A DNA stretch of 64,000 bases from an uncultured Alphaproteobacteria bacterium. Lineage in GTDB: Bacteria; Pseudomonadota; Alphaproteobacteria; CAAHEQ01; UBA3637. The stretch spans positions 1 through 64,000 of the forward strand of contig CALARE010000005.1 in the NCBI GenBank assembly GCA_937888725.1, read 5' to 3'. This document shows positions 18,481 to 25,437 of this stretch, piece after piece. Within the stretch, counting starts at the first letter, position 1; each line of letters starts with the position of its first letter. Below the pieces are notes generated by a model that worked only from the letters and a program-made list of their open reading frames with translations, did not search any database and was not told where the DNA came from. A program made the translations under genes and the position numbers.

Positions 18481-19799
18481 TTTTTCCTCTTATATTTTTT
18501 ATCAATTAAGATACGTGCCTTTTTTAATATAAAAAATTGTGCTTGGTCAATTTCTTTTATTTTTTTTGTTTGAGCTAGGTCGAGCATTTTTAAGAAATTT
18601 CCCCATTGTTTGGGATGCATATTTTTTGCAAAAATAGAACGTGTGTCATTATTTGCACCCAAAAGTGCTTTTGTTAAAATATGCTCGGGTGTTTTTTTGA
18701 TTATATAACAAATATCACTATCATTCCAATAGGCAAAATCATCAAAACAAACAATTTGCCTTGATAGGACTTCAGCTGTTTTTTGTGAGTGGTTTTCAAG
18801 AGCTGATATAAGTTTTTTTCTTTCAATGCTTGGCATTAAGCTTAAAATGGCTGAAGCTTTTTGCCACCCGTAATAAAAAATTTGAGGTTGAATATTTAAA
18901 AAATGATTTTCCAATTTTGTTTCAATTGTTTTAATGCGTGTTCTTGAAAGAGATTTTAAGGCTGTTAGGCGAAAAAGTGTTAATCCTGAGAGATTTTCTG
19001 GCAATAAATTAAGTATTTCAGCTGATTTTTCTTCCGATAAATTATAAAGAATAATGGCGATAGATTGGGGAGATTGTGTTTTTAAATATGATACAATTAT
19101 ATCAGCGGGTATTTGATTGAGTGTTTTCCAAATATCTTTTTGATATGATGTTAAATTTTGATTTTTCAGAATTTGAATTGCTTGTTGATGTGGCAGTGTT
19201 GGTTGCAAGGGATAATTATCAAATGGACTTAAGGCAGGAGCTGTAACTTCATTTAAAAAATTAGATAACGCATTTTTTTTATCTTCATTTGAAATCTCAC
19301 CCAAACAAGAAATGAGTTGATGCAACAAAGTAACTTCTTTTGCGGTAAAGCGTTTAAACAATTTTTTTATAGATCGTGCATTCAAACAAGTGAGAATAAT
19401 AGCCGCTTGTTGTGGCGGGGAAAAGAGGTTTTTTTCGCTATCCGAAGGTGGCATTGATAAATATCGTCTAATTATTTTTAATGTCAATTCGGGGGTTGTA
19501 TTTGTCAACTGTTGTGCTTTTTTTAAAAATTGATGTAATTCTTCTCTTGTATTTTGATTTTCGCAAAGCAAATCAGCCTGTTGAAATAGCTCGTCATAAA
19601 TCTGTTTTAGCTTAATGTTTCCTAACTGTTTTGAAATAAAAAAAACAATTAAAACAAATATAGGAACAAGACATATCGCATAATTAAAAGGCATAATATC
19701 AACATTTAGGATGACATGAGATACTGTAAAGTAAAACATCCCTGTGATTGCCACAAGAAAAGGTATGAAAAAAACAATCTGTGACCAAACTTTTACCAT
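18477..19799 (-). CDS. Membrane-anchored FliG-like protein
   Basis: A 440-aa protein with two membrane helices in residues 1-60 (IVFFIPFLVAITGMFYFTV; YAICLVPIFVLIVFFI), a coiled linker, then a full FliG-like body from about residue 125. N-domain: LFSPPQQAAIILTCL. Middle domain: SPQSIAIILYNLSEEKSAE, matching the EHPQxIAxIL motif with SPQ. C-domain: FDDFAYWNDSDI, ALLGANNDTRSIFAKNM and AQFFILKKARILID. FliG is normally about 340 aa, soluble, and bound to FliF. Here the anchor is built in. The operon with flhF and flhG supports a flagellar or derived role. Charged torque residues of the C-domain appear partly replaced, so motor function is uncertain. Confidence 0.75.
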   Translation of the reverse strand: MVKVWSQIVFFIPFLVAITGMFYFTVSHVILNVDIMPFNYAICLVPIFVLIVFFISKQLGNIKLKQIYDELFQQADLLCENQNTREELHQFLKKAQQLTNTTPELTLKIIRRYLSMPPSDSEKNLFSPPQQAAIILTCLNARSIKKLFKRFTAKEVTLLHQLISCLGEISNEDKKNALSNFLNEVTAPALSPFDNYPLQPTLPHQQAIQILKNQNLTSYQKDIWKTLNQIPADIIVSYLKTQSPQSIAIILYNLSEEKSAEILNLLPENLSGLTLFRLTALKSLSRTRIKTIETKLENHFLNIQPQIFYYGWQKASAILSLMPSIERKKLISALENHSQKTAEVLSRQIVCFDDFAYWNDSDICYIIKKTPEHILTKALLGANNDTRSIFAKNMHPKQWGNFLKMLDLAQTKKIKEIDQAQFFILKKARILIDKKYKRKK

Positions 19800-19891
19800 T
19801 TTTTTTGATATACCCAGCTGTTTTTATATAAGTATAAGTTTGCCACAAAAAAGTGAAAAAAAAGTTAATAAAACAGGTTTTTTATTGAAAA

Positions 19892-20200
19892 TCACTCTCT
19901 TTTGAGCGTGATTGTTTGAATAATTTGACCACTTTGCGGTTCAATGACTAAAATTTTATTTTTCTGATTATCTTGGTTTGTTGATATGCAAATGTATTGA
20001 TGGCAAGAAAAAATATTTGAGATGGTTTCATTTTTATCTAATTGAAGGGTTGTATTTTTTGACTCAGCAAGCACGATTTTATTTTTATGGTTGCTTTTAA
20101 GATGGGTATCTGTTATTTTTGAAATAACAAGGCAAAAACAAGCAATCAAAAGGATTGAAAAAATAAAAACAACAAATTTAGCAATTTTAAGAGCGGACAT
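19892..20200 (-). CDS. Small bitopic hypothetical protein upstream of the fliG-like gene
   Basis: A 102-aa protein with one N-terminal membrane helix (residues about 7-26, AKFVVFIFSILLIACFCLVI) and a polar, beta-prone C-terminal domain ending in GQIIQTITLKRE. The frame extends upstream to 20581, but that part overlaps the rluD gene, and the ATG at 20200, preceded by AAAGGAAAT, is the sensible start. It lies 92 nt before the FliG-like gene on the same strand and diverges from rluD. I do not recognise it. Position suggests an accessory component of the same operon. Confidence 0.55.
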   Translation of the reverse strand: MSALKIAKFVVFIFSILLIACFCLVISKITDTHLKSNHKNKIVLAESKNTTLQLDKNETISNIFSCHQYICISTNQDNQKNKILVIEPQSGQIIQTITLKRE

Positions 20201-20228
20201 AACATTTCCTTTTGCTGAAAGATTAAAA

Positions 20229-21251
20229 ATGAGTGATGAACAATATAACGATGATTTTTTTGTAATGGATGAGATTAAGTATACCCAAAATGAGCCTCTT
20301 GTCACGAAAAAAGTGGCTAGTGATGAAAAAAATATGCGTTTGGATAAATTTTTGGTTCTTTGTTTTCCAACATATTCACGTGCAAGGATGATTAAATTTA
20401 TTGAAACAGATTGTGTTAAGTTTGTTGGGCAAGATAAATATGCAGATAAGGCTGATTTAAAGGTTAAAGAAGGGGATGCATTTATCATAACAATGCCTGA
20501 AAGTGTGCCCGCAACACCACAGCCTGAAAAAATTGATATTGATATTTTATATGAAGATGCAGATTTGATTGTCGTGAACAAACCAGCTGGAATGGTGGTT
20601 CATCCAGGTGCGGGTAATTACACGGGTACGCTTGTGAATGCTCTTTTATATCATTGTCGGGAATCGTTATCAGGAATTGGTGGTGTTTTAAGGCCTGGCA
20701 TTGTGCATCGAATTGATAAGGATACAAGCGGTGTTCTTGTTGTGGCAAAAAATGATTTTGCTCATACGCATTTGGCTGAGCAATTTTCAAAACATACCAT
20801 TGAGCGTGTCTATCATGCCTTTGTTTGGAATGTGTTAAAAAAGAAGGATGGTATTGTGTCATCATTGATTGGGCGGAGTTCTTCTAACCGTCAAAAAATG
20901 GCAATTGTAACTCAAAATGGGAAACATGCTGTAACGCATTATGAATGTTTGGCAAGCTATCCAAAAGCTCCTGCTTCATATGTGAAATGCGTTTTAGAAA
21001 CGGGTAGAACCCATCAAATTAGGGTTCATATGTCTTCATTAGGACATTCCTTAATAGGGGATAGTGTTTATGGAACTGTGCCAAAAATGGCTGATTCTCG
21101 TTTGAGATTTTTCAATCGTCAAGCTTTGCATGCTGGTTTTTTAAGTTTTGTTCATCCAAAAACAAATGAAAGGATATCCTTTTCAGCTCCATTACCAACA
21201 GATATGCAAGCGTTAAAAGATCTTCTTGAAGACGAATTTGTTATAAAATAA
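20229..21251 (+). CDS. rluD: RluD-family 23S rRNA pseudouridine synthase
   Basis: Isomerises uridines in 23S rRNA. An N-terminal S4 domain (MRLDKFLVLCFPTYSRARMI) is followed by the catalytic domain with RPGIVHRIDKDTSGVLVVAK, containing the catalytic Asp in HRIDKDTSG, then GRTHQIRVHMSSLGHSLIGD. I chose the ATG at 20229 (340 aa) because the frame further upstream overlaps the divergent gene and adds atypical sequence. A strong hairpin terminator follows the stop. RluD (positions 1911/1915/1917) is the best guess; RluC-like specificity cannot be excluded. Confidence 0.88.
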   Translation: MSDEQYNDDFFVMDEIKYTQNEPLVTKKVASDEKNMRLDKFLVLCFPTYSRARMIKFIETDCVKFVGQDKYADKADLKVKEGDAFIITMPESVPATPQPEKIDIDILYEDADLIVVNKPAGMVVHPGAGNYTGTLVNALLYHCRESLSGIGGVLRPGIVHRIDKDTSGVLVVAKNDFAHTHLAEQFSKHTIERVYHAFVWNVLKKKDGIVSSLIGRSSSNRQKMAIVTQNGKHAVTHYECLASYPKAPASYVKCVLETGRTHQIRVHMSSLGHSLIGDSVYGTVPKMADSRLRFFNRQALHAGFLSFVHPKTNERISFSAPLPTDMQALKDLLEDEFVIK

Positions 21252-21252
21252 A

Positions 21253-21294
21253 TGCGTGGTGCCAAGGAAGAAACACCACGCACGTTTATTTTTA
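21253..21294 (+). terminator. Intrinsic terminator of rluD
   Basis: TGCGTGGTG (21253-21261) pairs with CACCACGCA (21274-21282), a 9-bp GC-rich stem with a 12-nt loop, followed by CGTTTATTTTT. Confidence 0.75.
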
Positions 21295-21304
21295 AGTGGG
21301 AGTC

Positions 21305-21892
21305 TTAAAAATAATATCTTGCGGTTAATTTAACATCGTGAGAACGCATGTCTTCTTTGCTTTTTCCTGTGAAGCCTGCACGGGATTTGATGCGTGCTTC
21401 TCCAAGATCGGTATATCTATACCCAATATCTAAAGACATACAATCTGTGAACATATGTTCGATACCAGCCCCAACATTCCAAGCAAAATTGCTCTTTGTT
21501 GCACCTTTTGCATCTGGCATATTGTCTGTTTTGTTCCATGCCATACCAAGACCAGCCATACCATAGATATTAAAATTATGATTCATTGGATATGTTAAGT
21601 AGAAGTTAGCAAGAACAGGAATTGACCAAACATCTGTTTTTTTGCTTCTATTAGAACGCATATCAACATTACCCCAGCCACGATATCCGACTGTCAAATC
21701 TGTACGGAAATAATGATTGATATGATAACCCATACCAACACCTAAGATGCCAGCATCACCATTTGCCTTTTGACCAAAGGAATAACCGCCTTCTGCCAAA
21801 ACATAAGGTTTGCTAAAATCATAAGCGGAGGCGGATGTAGCTGCAAAAAGCATTAATGCTGCGGCAAAGCCTGATAATAAATGTTTCTTCAT
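21305..21892 (-). CDS. Outer-membrane beta-barrel protein (OmpA/OmpW-like, 8-stranded type)
   Basis: A 195-aa protein with a signal peptide (MKKHLLSGFAAALMLFAATSASA, ending near residue 23) and a mature part of alternating strands with Gly/aromatic patterns: YVLAEGGYSF, GVGMGYHINHYFRTDLTVGY, SLDIGYRYTDLGEARI, ending HDVKLTARYYF with the terminal Phe recognised by BAM. I start at 21892 because AAGGAGA is well placed; a frame from 21925 adds 11 residues. Resembles small surface-antigen barrels (OMP_b-brl family). Function beyond membrane integrity is not inferable. Confidence 0.8.
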   Translation of the reverse strand: MKKHLLSGFAAALMLFAATSASAYDFSKPYVLAEGGYSFGQKANGDAGILGVGMGYHINHYFRTDLTVGYRGWGNVDMRSNRSKKTDVWSIPVLANFYLTYPMNHNFNIYGMAGLGMAWNKTDNMPDAKGATKSNFAWNVGAGIEHMFTDCMSLDIGYRYTDLGEARIKSRAGFTGKSKEDMRSHDVKLTARYYF

Positions 21893-22104
21893 TTTAATCT
21901 CCTTTCTTAAAATAAACTGAAGCAATTTTACATTAGGTATGAAATAAGGGGTTGTCTAGGTAACTAATTGAATTTTTGTCAAAAAAAATATATTGATATG
22001 TTTATAATTGTTGTTTTTATATGAGAGTATGATGCATTAATTGCTTGTATTTTTAATTATAATATGCTAGCCTTTACCTAGTAAAATAAAAAAGGAGAGT
22101 TTTA

Positions 22105-22560
22105 ATGAGTTTAAACGATAGAATAATTCAAAGCATTATTGATAAGGATGAAACCTTTATTTGGGAGGTAACGGGTTCTATTCGTGATGTTAAATTTAAC
22201 CCTTTTTATTTGATTTTGACGATTTTAACGTGTGGTATTTTTTTAATCGCACTTCATTACAATCGCATTTATCATAGTTATGTGCTTACATCACAACGTT
22301 TGGTGATTATTTCGGGCATTTTTTCAAAAGATGTGGATGAAATTGAGCTATTCCGTATTGTGGATAGTTCTGCCTCTCAATCGATGATTGACGTATGGGC
22401 GGATCTTGGTGATATTTATATTAATTCAACGGACAAGACGGGGCTTTTGAAAATGCATAAGATAAAAGATCCACATAAAGTGAGAGATTCTCTACGCAAA
22501 CAATATATGGCGGCTCGTCAGAAAAAGGGAACCGTTATTTTAGAAAGTTTAAGTTCTTAA
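22105..22560 (+). CDS. Bacterial PH-domain membrane protein (YdbS/YdbT type)
   Basis: A 151-aa protein with an N-terminal cytoplasmic segment, a hydrophobic stretch (FYLILTILTCGIFLIALHY, residues about 34-52) and a bPH_2 domain: YVLTSQRLVIISGIFSKDVD then IELFRIVDSSASQSMID, the pattern (S..RL....G.......E..L.ri.di) typical of the family. The C-terminus is basic. Single-domain members are common and uncharacterised; a role in envelope stress or membrane organisation is usually assumed. AAAGGAGA ribosome-binding site. It stands alone between a divergent barrel gene and the small lipoprotein. Confidence 0.8.
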   Translation: MSLNDRIIQSIIDKDETFIWEVTGSIRDVKFNPFYLILTILTCGIFLIALHYNRIYHSYVLTSQRLVIISGIFSKDVDEIELFRIVDSSASQSMIDVWADLGDIYINSTDKTGLLKMHKIKDPHKVRDSLRKQYMAARQKKGTVILESLSS

Positions 22561-22585
22561 TTTTTTTATTCTCAACATAATAGTA

Positions 22586-22612
22586 TTGACAACATATTTC
22601 TTTATGTTGTAT
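22586..22612 (+). promoter_or_regulatory. Candidate promoter of the small lipoprotein gene
   Basis: TTGACA (22586-22591) and TTGTAT (22607-22612) with a 15-nt spacer, about 37 nt before the ATG. The overlapping sequence ACAACATA...TTATGTTGT forms an imperfect inverted repeat in the spacer, a possible regulator site. Confidence 0.45.
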
Positions 22613-22648
22613 CCTTTAAATTGTTAATAAAAATGAAAGGATAGTAAA

Positions 22649-22810
22649 ATGAAAAAATTATTAATGGTTGCAGCTCTTGTATTGGCTGTTTCAACATTAT
22701 CAGGTTGTATGGGTGAACGTGGACGTATTGGTGGTCAAAAAGTTTGCACAAACCAATATTTACTCGGTGTGTTATCTGTTTCAGAACTTTTTTCTCCTTG
22801 TGGAAAATAA
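22649..22810 (+). CDS. Small lipoprotein, 53 aa
   Basis: Too short for most gene finders but well supported: ATG with GAAAGGA upstream, a type II signal peptide MKKLLMVAALVLAVSTLSGC with a good lipobox (LSGC, Cys20), then a mature part of 34 residues starting CMGERGRIGG and containing two further cysteines (VCTNQ, SPCGK). Ser or Met after the Cys rather than Asp suggests outer-membrane sorting in Gram-negatives. Preceded by a promoter candidate and followed by tRNA-Leu. I do not recognise the family. Confidence 0.75.
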   Translation: MKKLLMVAALVLAVSTLSGCMGERGRIGGQKVCTNQYLLGVLSVSELFSPCGK

Positions 22811-22923
22811 TGTTAAAATGGGCGGGTGTAAAATCCCGCTCTTTTTTTATTAAAATATTTTTAAAACAGAATAAAAAAGCCTTGCATTTTAAAAAAAAGT
22901 TGTTTATAATACATCTACATTTT

Positions 22924-23008
22924 GCGGTTATGGCGGAATTGGTAGACGCGCAGCGTTGAGGTCGCTGTGGAGAGATCCGTGGAAGTTCGAGTCTTCTTAA
23001 CCGCACCA
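22924..23008 (+). tRNA. tRNA-Leu, anticodon GAG
   Basis: An 85-nt class II tRNA. Acceptor arms GCGGTTA (22924-22930) and TAACCGC (22998-23004), discriminator A and encoded CCA (23006-23008). The D-loop has GGTAGAC, the anticodon arm is CAGCG-TTGAGGT-CGCTG giving GAG, a long variable arm follows, and the T arm is GGAAG-TTCGAGT-CTTCT. Reads CUU and CUC. No integrase or repeat of the tRNA 3' end is seen nearby. Confidence 0.97.
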
Positions 23009-23036
23009 AAAAGCTCCTTTGGGAGCTTTTTTTTAT
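23008..23036 (+). terminator. Terminator of tRNA-Leu
   Basis: AAAAGCTCC-TTT-GGGAGCTTTTTTTT immediately after the CCA end: a 9-bp stem with a T-tract. Confidence 0.85.
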
Positions 23037-23130
23037 ATCAATTAAAAATAAGAGGATTTGCTGTATATTGTGTTAAATAAGGTAGGGTTTTGTGTTTTTT
23101 TTGAGATGTTTTTTTATGGATTAGATAAGA

Positions 23131-23164
23131 AAAAAGAGTGACGGATGCCGTGTCACTCTTTTTT
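23131..23164. terminator. Bidirectional intrinsic terminator
   Basis: AAAAAGAGTGAC (23131-23142) pairs with GTCACTCTTTTT (23152-23163), a 12-bp stem with a 9-nt loop. It ends the minus-strand pilin-like gene and blocks plus-strand read-through from the tRNA. Confidence 0.8.
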
Positions 23165-23167
23165 CCC

Positions 23168-23193
23168 AACTAATATCCAAAAGGATATTAGTT
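23168..23193 (-). repeat. Perfect 11-bp hairpin across the pilin-like gene stop codon
   Basis: AACTAATATCC (23168-23178) and GGATATTAGTT (23183-23193) are exact complements around AAAA. The second arm contains the stop codon of the gene at 23188. There is no T-run directly after it on the minus strand, so it is not itself a terminator; with the next hairpin it may shield the mRNA 3' end. Confidence 0.7.
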
Positions 23194-23649
23194 TTGTTTG
23201 ATGCTGAAACTAACCTTGTTGTTTGAAGCACAATCATTTGTTCCACCAACAATTGAACCAAATGCATTACAAAGTTTATTATCATTGAATGTTACACTAA
23301 TTGTAACTTCGTCTGCAGCTAGACTTCCACCAGCACTGATACCTGTAACTTTCATCTCTGTGACGCCACTTGGAGGGTTGCCCAAACCTGCACTTGATGG
23401 TGTCATATTTTTTGTAGCAGAAGAACAAACTGATGAATCAGCATTGTCTGAGCCACTATTTAACATTTCATTTTGACAAGCTGAATATGCAACGAGAGCC
23501 AATTTTGCAGCTGTATCAGCAACGCCGTTTGCACGGTGACGACGCATTGAAAGTGTGTAACCAGCGATACCGCCGACTGATAAAACACCGATAATAGCTA
23601 AAACGCCAAGCATTTCAACCATTGAACGACCAGATTCCAATTTTTTCAT
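23188..23649 (-). CDS. Pilin-like protein with GRSMVEML N-terminus (second copy)
   Basis: A 153-aa protein, MKKLESGRSMVEMLGVLAI: six-residue basic leader, Gly, then the hydrophobic pilin helix with Glu at +5 and Arg at +1, continuing to GGIAGYTLSMRRHRANGVAD. Same family as 13567-13968 but more typical in length. Four cysteines in the C-terminal domain (ACQNE, SSVCS, LCNAF, NDCAS) could form two disulfides. Gly/Ser-rich loops as in minor pilins. Ribosome-binding site AAGGAAT. Alone on its strand, with a double hairpin behind it. Confidence 0.8.
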   Translation of the reverse strand: MKKLESGRSMVEMLGVLAIIGVLSVGGIAGYTLSMRRHRANGVADTAAKLALVAYSACQNEMLNSGSDNADSSVCSSATKNMTPSSAGLGNPPSGVTEMKVTGISAGGSLAADEVTISVTFNDNKLCNAFGSIVGGTNDCASNNKVSFSIKQN

Positions 23650-23839
23650 TTTAAAAATTCCTTTTTTATTGTAATTACAAAATCGAGGTTAAAATCCTTT
23701 AATCCCCACTCGAAACCATATAATCACACCTAAAAAGAAAAATCAATACTTTTTTTATTCTTTTTTTGAAAAAAAATAATTTTTTGAATAGAGGAAATCA
23801 CTTTATCCCAAAATACCCGTTGCCAATAGCATCTTTTTC

Positions 23840-23891
23840 ATTTTAGATTTTGTGGAAAAGTTTGCATTTTCTAAAATGAAAGCCAGTGTTT
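23840..23891. repeat. 52-bp flanking repeat, copy A (downstream of the ATPase gene)
   Basis: Begins ATTTTAGATTTTGTGGAAAA and ends AAAGCCAGTGTTT. It matches copy C (25225-25276) at all but one of 52 positions by eye, in the same orientation. Inside it, ATTTTAGA and TCTAAAAT form inverted arms 39 bp end to end. The repeat ends at the first base of the ATPase stop codon. Confidence 0.85.
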
Positions 23892-25144
23892 TAGAAATCT
23901 AAACTTTCAGGAGATAAAAGAAAATCTTTTAATCCAACTGTTAAAATACCGTTTTCATTATAGTATGGTTTTTTGCTACCGCCAATAATAATGATTTTTT
24001 TAAATCCATCGGGTATGTTAAGAAGTGATTTTTCCTCTTGTTTTTGTTTTTCTATTGTTGATAGCTGATATGCAGATTGAATATAATATCGTTTACTACC
24101 AAAATTAACAACAAAATCAACCTCTACTTTTTTTGATTGTTTTGTTCCGAGTTTATTTTTCTCAACAATTGAAACCTCGCCAACATCTACTTGATAATCT
24201 CGGATAATAAGTTCATTGTAAATCACATTTTCCATTAAATGGGTTTCTTCTTGTTGCCTAAAATTGATTTCAGCATTTCTTAACCCAATGTCTGTAAAGT
24301 AATATTTTGCAGGTGTATTAATATATTTTTTCCCTTTTATGTCATATCGTAACACTTTGTTTATTAAAAAGGCATCTTCAAAAAATGATAAATAATTTTT
24401 AATAGTTGGTGCGGATAATTCCAACTTTTTATTACTTTTGAATGTGTCGGAGAGTTTTTGTGGGTTTGTTAATGATCCAATATTGGATGCTATTATTGCA
24501 AGCAATTCTTCTAATTCTTCAGAGTTTTGGATTTTATTTCGTGCAATAATATCTTTTAAATATGTTTCTTTGAATAAGGTTTGTAGATATTTTGCTTTTT
24601 CAACCTCAGTATTAAATTTAAATAATGCGGGCATGCCACCATATACACTATATTCACTCCACGCTTCATCCCAATCCACATTTTTGTGTGCATAATATTC
24701 AGCAAAGCTTAATGGATGAATTCGAATTTCATCTCCTCGACCTCTAAATTCTGTTACGATGTCAGTAGATAAAAATTTAGAATTACTGCCTGTAACGTAA
24801 ACATCTAAATTTTTAACATGTAAAAATCCGTTTAAAACACTTTCAAAATCTTCCATCATTTGTACTTCGTCAAGAAGGAGGTAATACATATCCTTGTCAA
24901 GCATTTGTTCTTTGACATATTTAATACATTCGTCTGGATTTCGATATTTTTCTTGCTCTCTCGTATCTAATTGGATGCAAATAATATGATCATTTTTTGT
25001 GCCTGTTTCTAACAAATGGTTTTTAAATAATTCAAATAACATATATGATTTTCCACAACGGCGAATCCCGCTAATAATCTTAATAAAGCCATTATGTTTA
25101 TGACTGATAAGTTTATTTAAATAATAATCTCTTTTTATTTCCAT
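23891..25144 (-). CDS. AAA-type ATPase with DUF4143-like C-terminal domain
   Basis: A 417-aa protein. N-terminal AAA_14-type ATPase: P-loop GIRRCGKSYMLFELF, Walker B YYLLLDEVQMMEDFE, sensor VYVTGSNSKFLS, then EFRGRGDEIRIHPLSFAEY. The C-terminal half has the DUF4143 signatures KNYLSFFEDAFLINKV and YYFTDIGLRNAEI, and a nuclease-fold-like EVDFVVNFGSKRYYIQSAYQ. I start at 25144 because GGAGG lies 5 nt upstream; a frame from 25219 would run through the repeats. Function of this widespread family is unknown. The gene is bracketed by 52-bp direct repeats, with a third related repeat against its ribosome-binding site, which suggests a mobile or self-regulated cassette. Confidence 0.85.
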   Translation of the reverse strand: MEIKRDYYLNKLISHKHNGFIKIISGIRRCGKSYMLFELFKNHLLETGTKNDHIICIQLDTREQEKYRNPDECIKYVKEQMLDKDMYYLLLDEVQMMEDFESVLNGFLHVKNLDVYVTGSNSKFLSTDIVTEFRGRGDEIRIHPLSFAEYYAHKNVDWDEAWSEYSVYGGMPALFKFNTEVEKAKYLQTLFKETYLKDIIARNKIQNSEELEELLAIIASNIGSLTNPQKLSDTFKSNKKLELSAPTIKNYLSFFEDAFLINKVLRYDIKGKKYINTPAKYYFTDIGLRNAEINFRQQEETHLMENVIYNELIIRDYQVDVGEVSIVEKNKLGTKQSKKVEVDFVVNFGSKRYYIQSAYQLSTIEKQKQEEKSLLNIPDGFKKIIIIGGSKKPYYNENGILTVGLKDFLLSPESLDF

Positions 25145-25153
25145 AATCGCCTC

Positions 25154-25193
25154 CATTTTAGATTTTGTAGAAAAGTTGTCATTTTCTAAAATG
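25154..25193. repeat. Related 40-bp repeat, copy B (at the ATPase ribosome-binding site)
   Basis: CATTTTAGATTTTGTAGAAA through TCTAAAATG: same inverted arms (CATTTTAGA / TCTAAAATG) and same spacing as copies A and C, with a few internal differences and without the trailing AAAGCCAGTGTTT. Its end lies next to the ribosome-binding site of the ATPase gene, so it can act on transcription or translation of that gene. Confidence 0.85.
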
Positions 25194-25224
25194 ATAAAAC
25201 GAATATGACCTTTTGTCAAGATGT

Positions 25225-25276
25225 ATTTTAGATTTTGTGGAAAAGTTTGTATTTTCTAAAATGAAAGCCAGTGTTT
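25225..25276. repeat. 52-bp flanking repeat, copy C (upstream of the ATPase gene)
   Basis: Same sequence as copy A apart from one C-to-T change, same orientation, 1385 bp away. Recombination between A and C would remove the ATPase gene and one repeat unit exactly. Confidence 0.85.
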
Positions 25277-25372
25277 ATCTGGTTTTTTATTTCTTTATAT
25301 CAGCCATCAAACCATGAATATCATATTCATCAGAATAATAAAATAACATACAAAGCGTTTTAAAAAGGAAAT

Positions 25373-25420
25373 AAAAAATTACCCTCAAAAATTATCATAA
25401 TTTTGAGAGTAATTTTTTAA
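25373..25420. terminator. Terminator of pgk
   Basis: AAAAAATTAC (25373-25382) pairs with GTAATTTTTT (25409-25418) and, inside one mismatch, CTCAAAA (25384-25390) with TTTTGAG (25401-25407). A long stem with T-runs on both strands, just past the pgk stop. Confidence 0.8.
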
Positions 25421-25437
25421 GCTATTTATTTTAGAAA

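Noticed and set aside
20201..20581. Upstream extension of the small bitopic protein
   Set aside because: It lies opposite the rluD coding region; composition and overlap mark it as a shadow frame.
22602..23009. 135-aa minus-strand frame across the lipoprotein and tRNA-Leu
   Set aside because: It is antisense to a tRNA and a well-supported lipoprotein.
22924..25276. Integrative element using tRNA-Leu as attachment site
   Set aside because: No integrase, and no copy of the tRNA 3' end was found; the 52-bp repeats do not resemble the tRNA.
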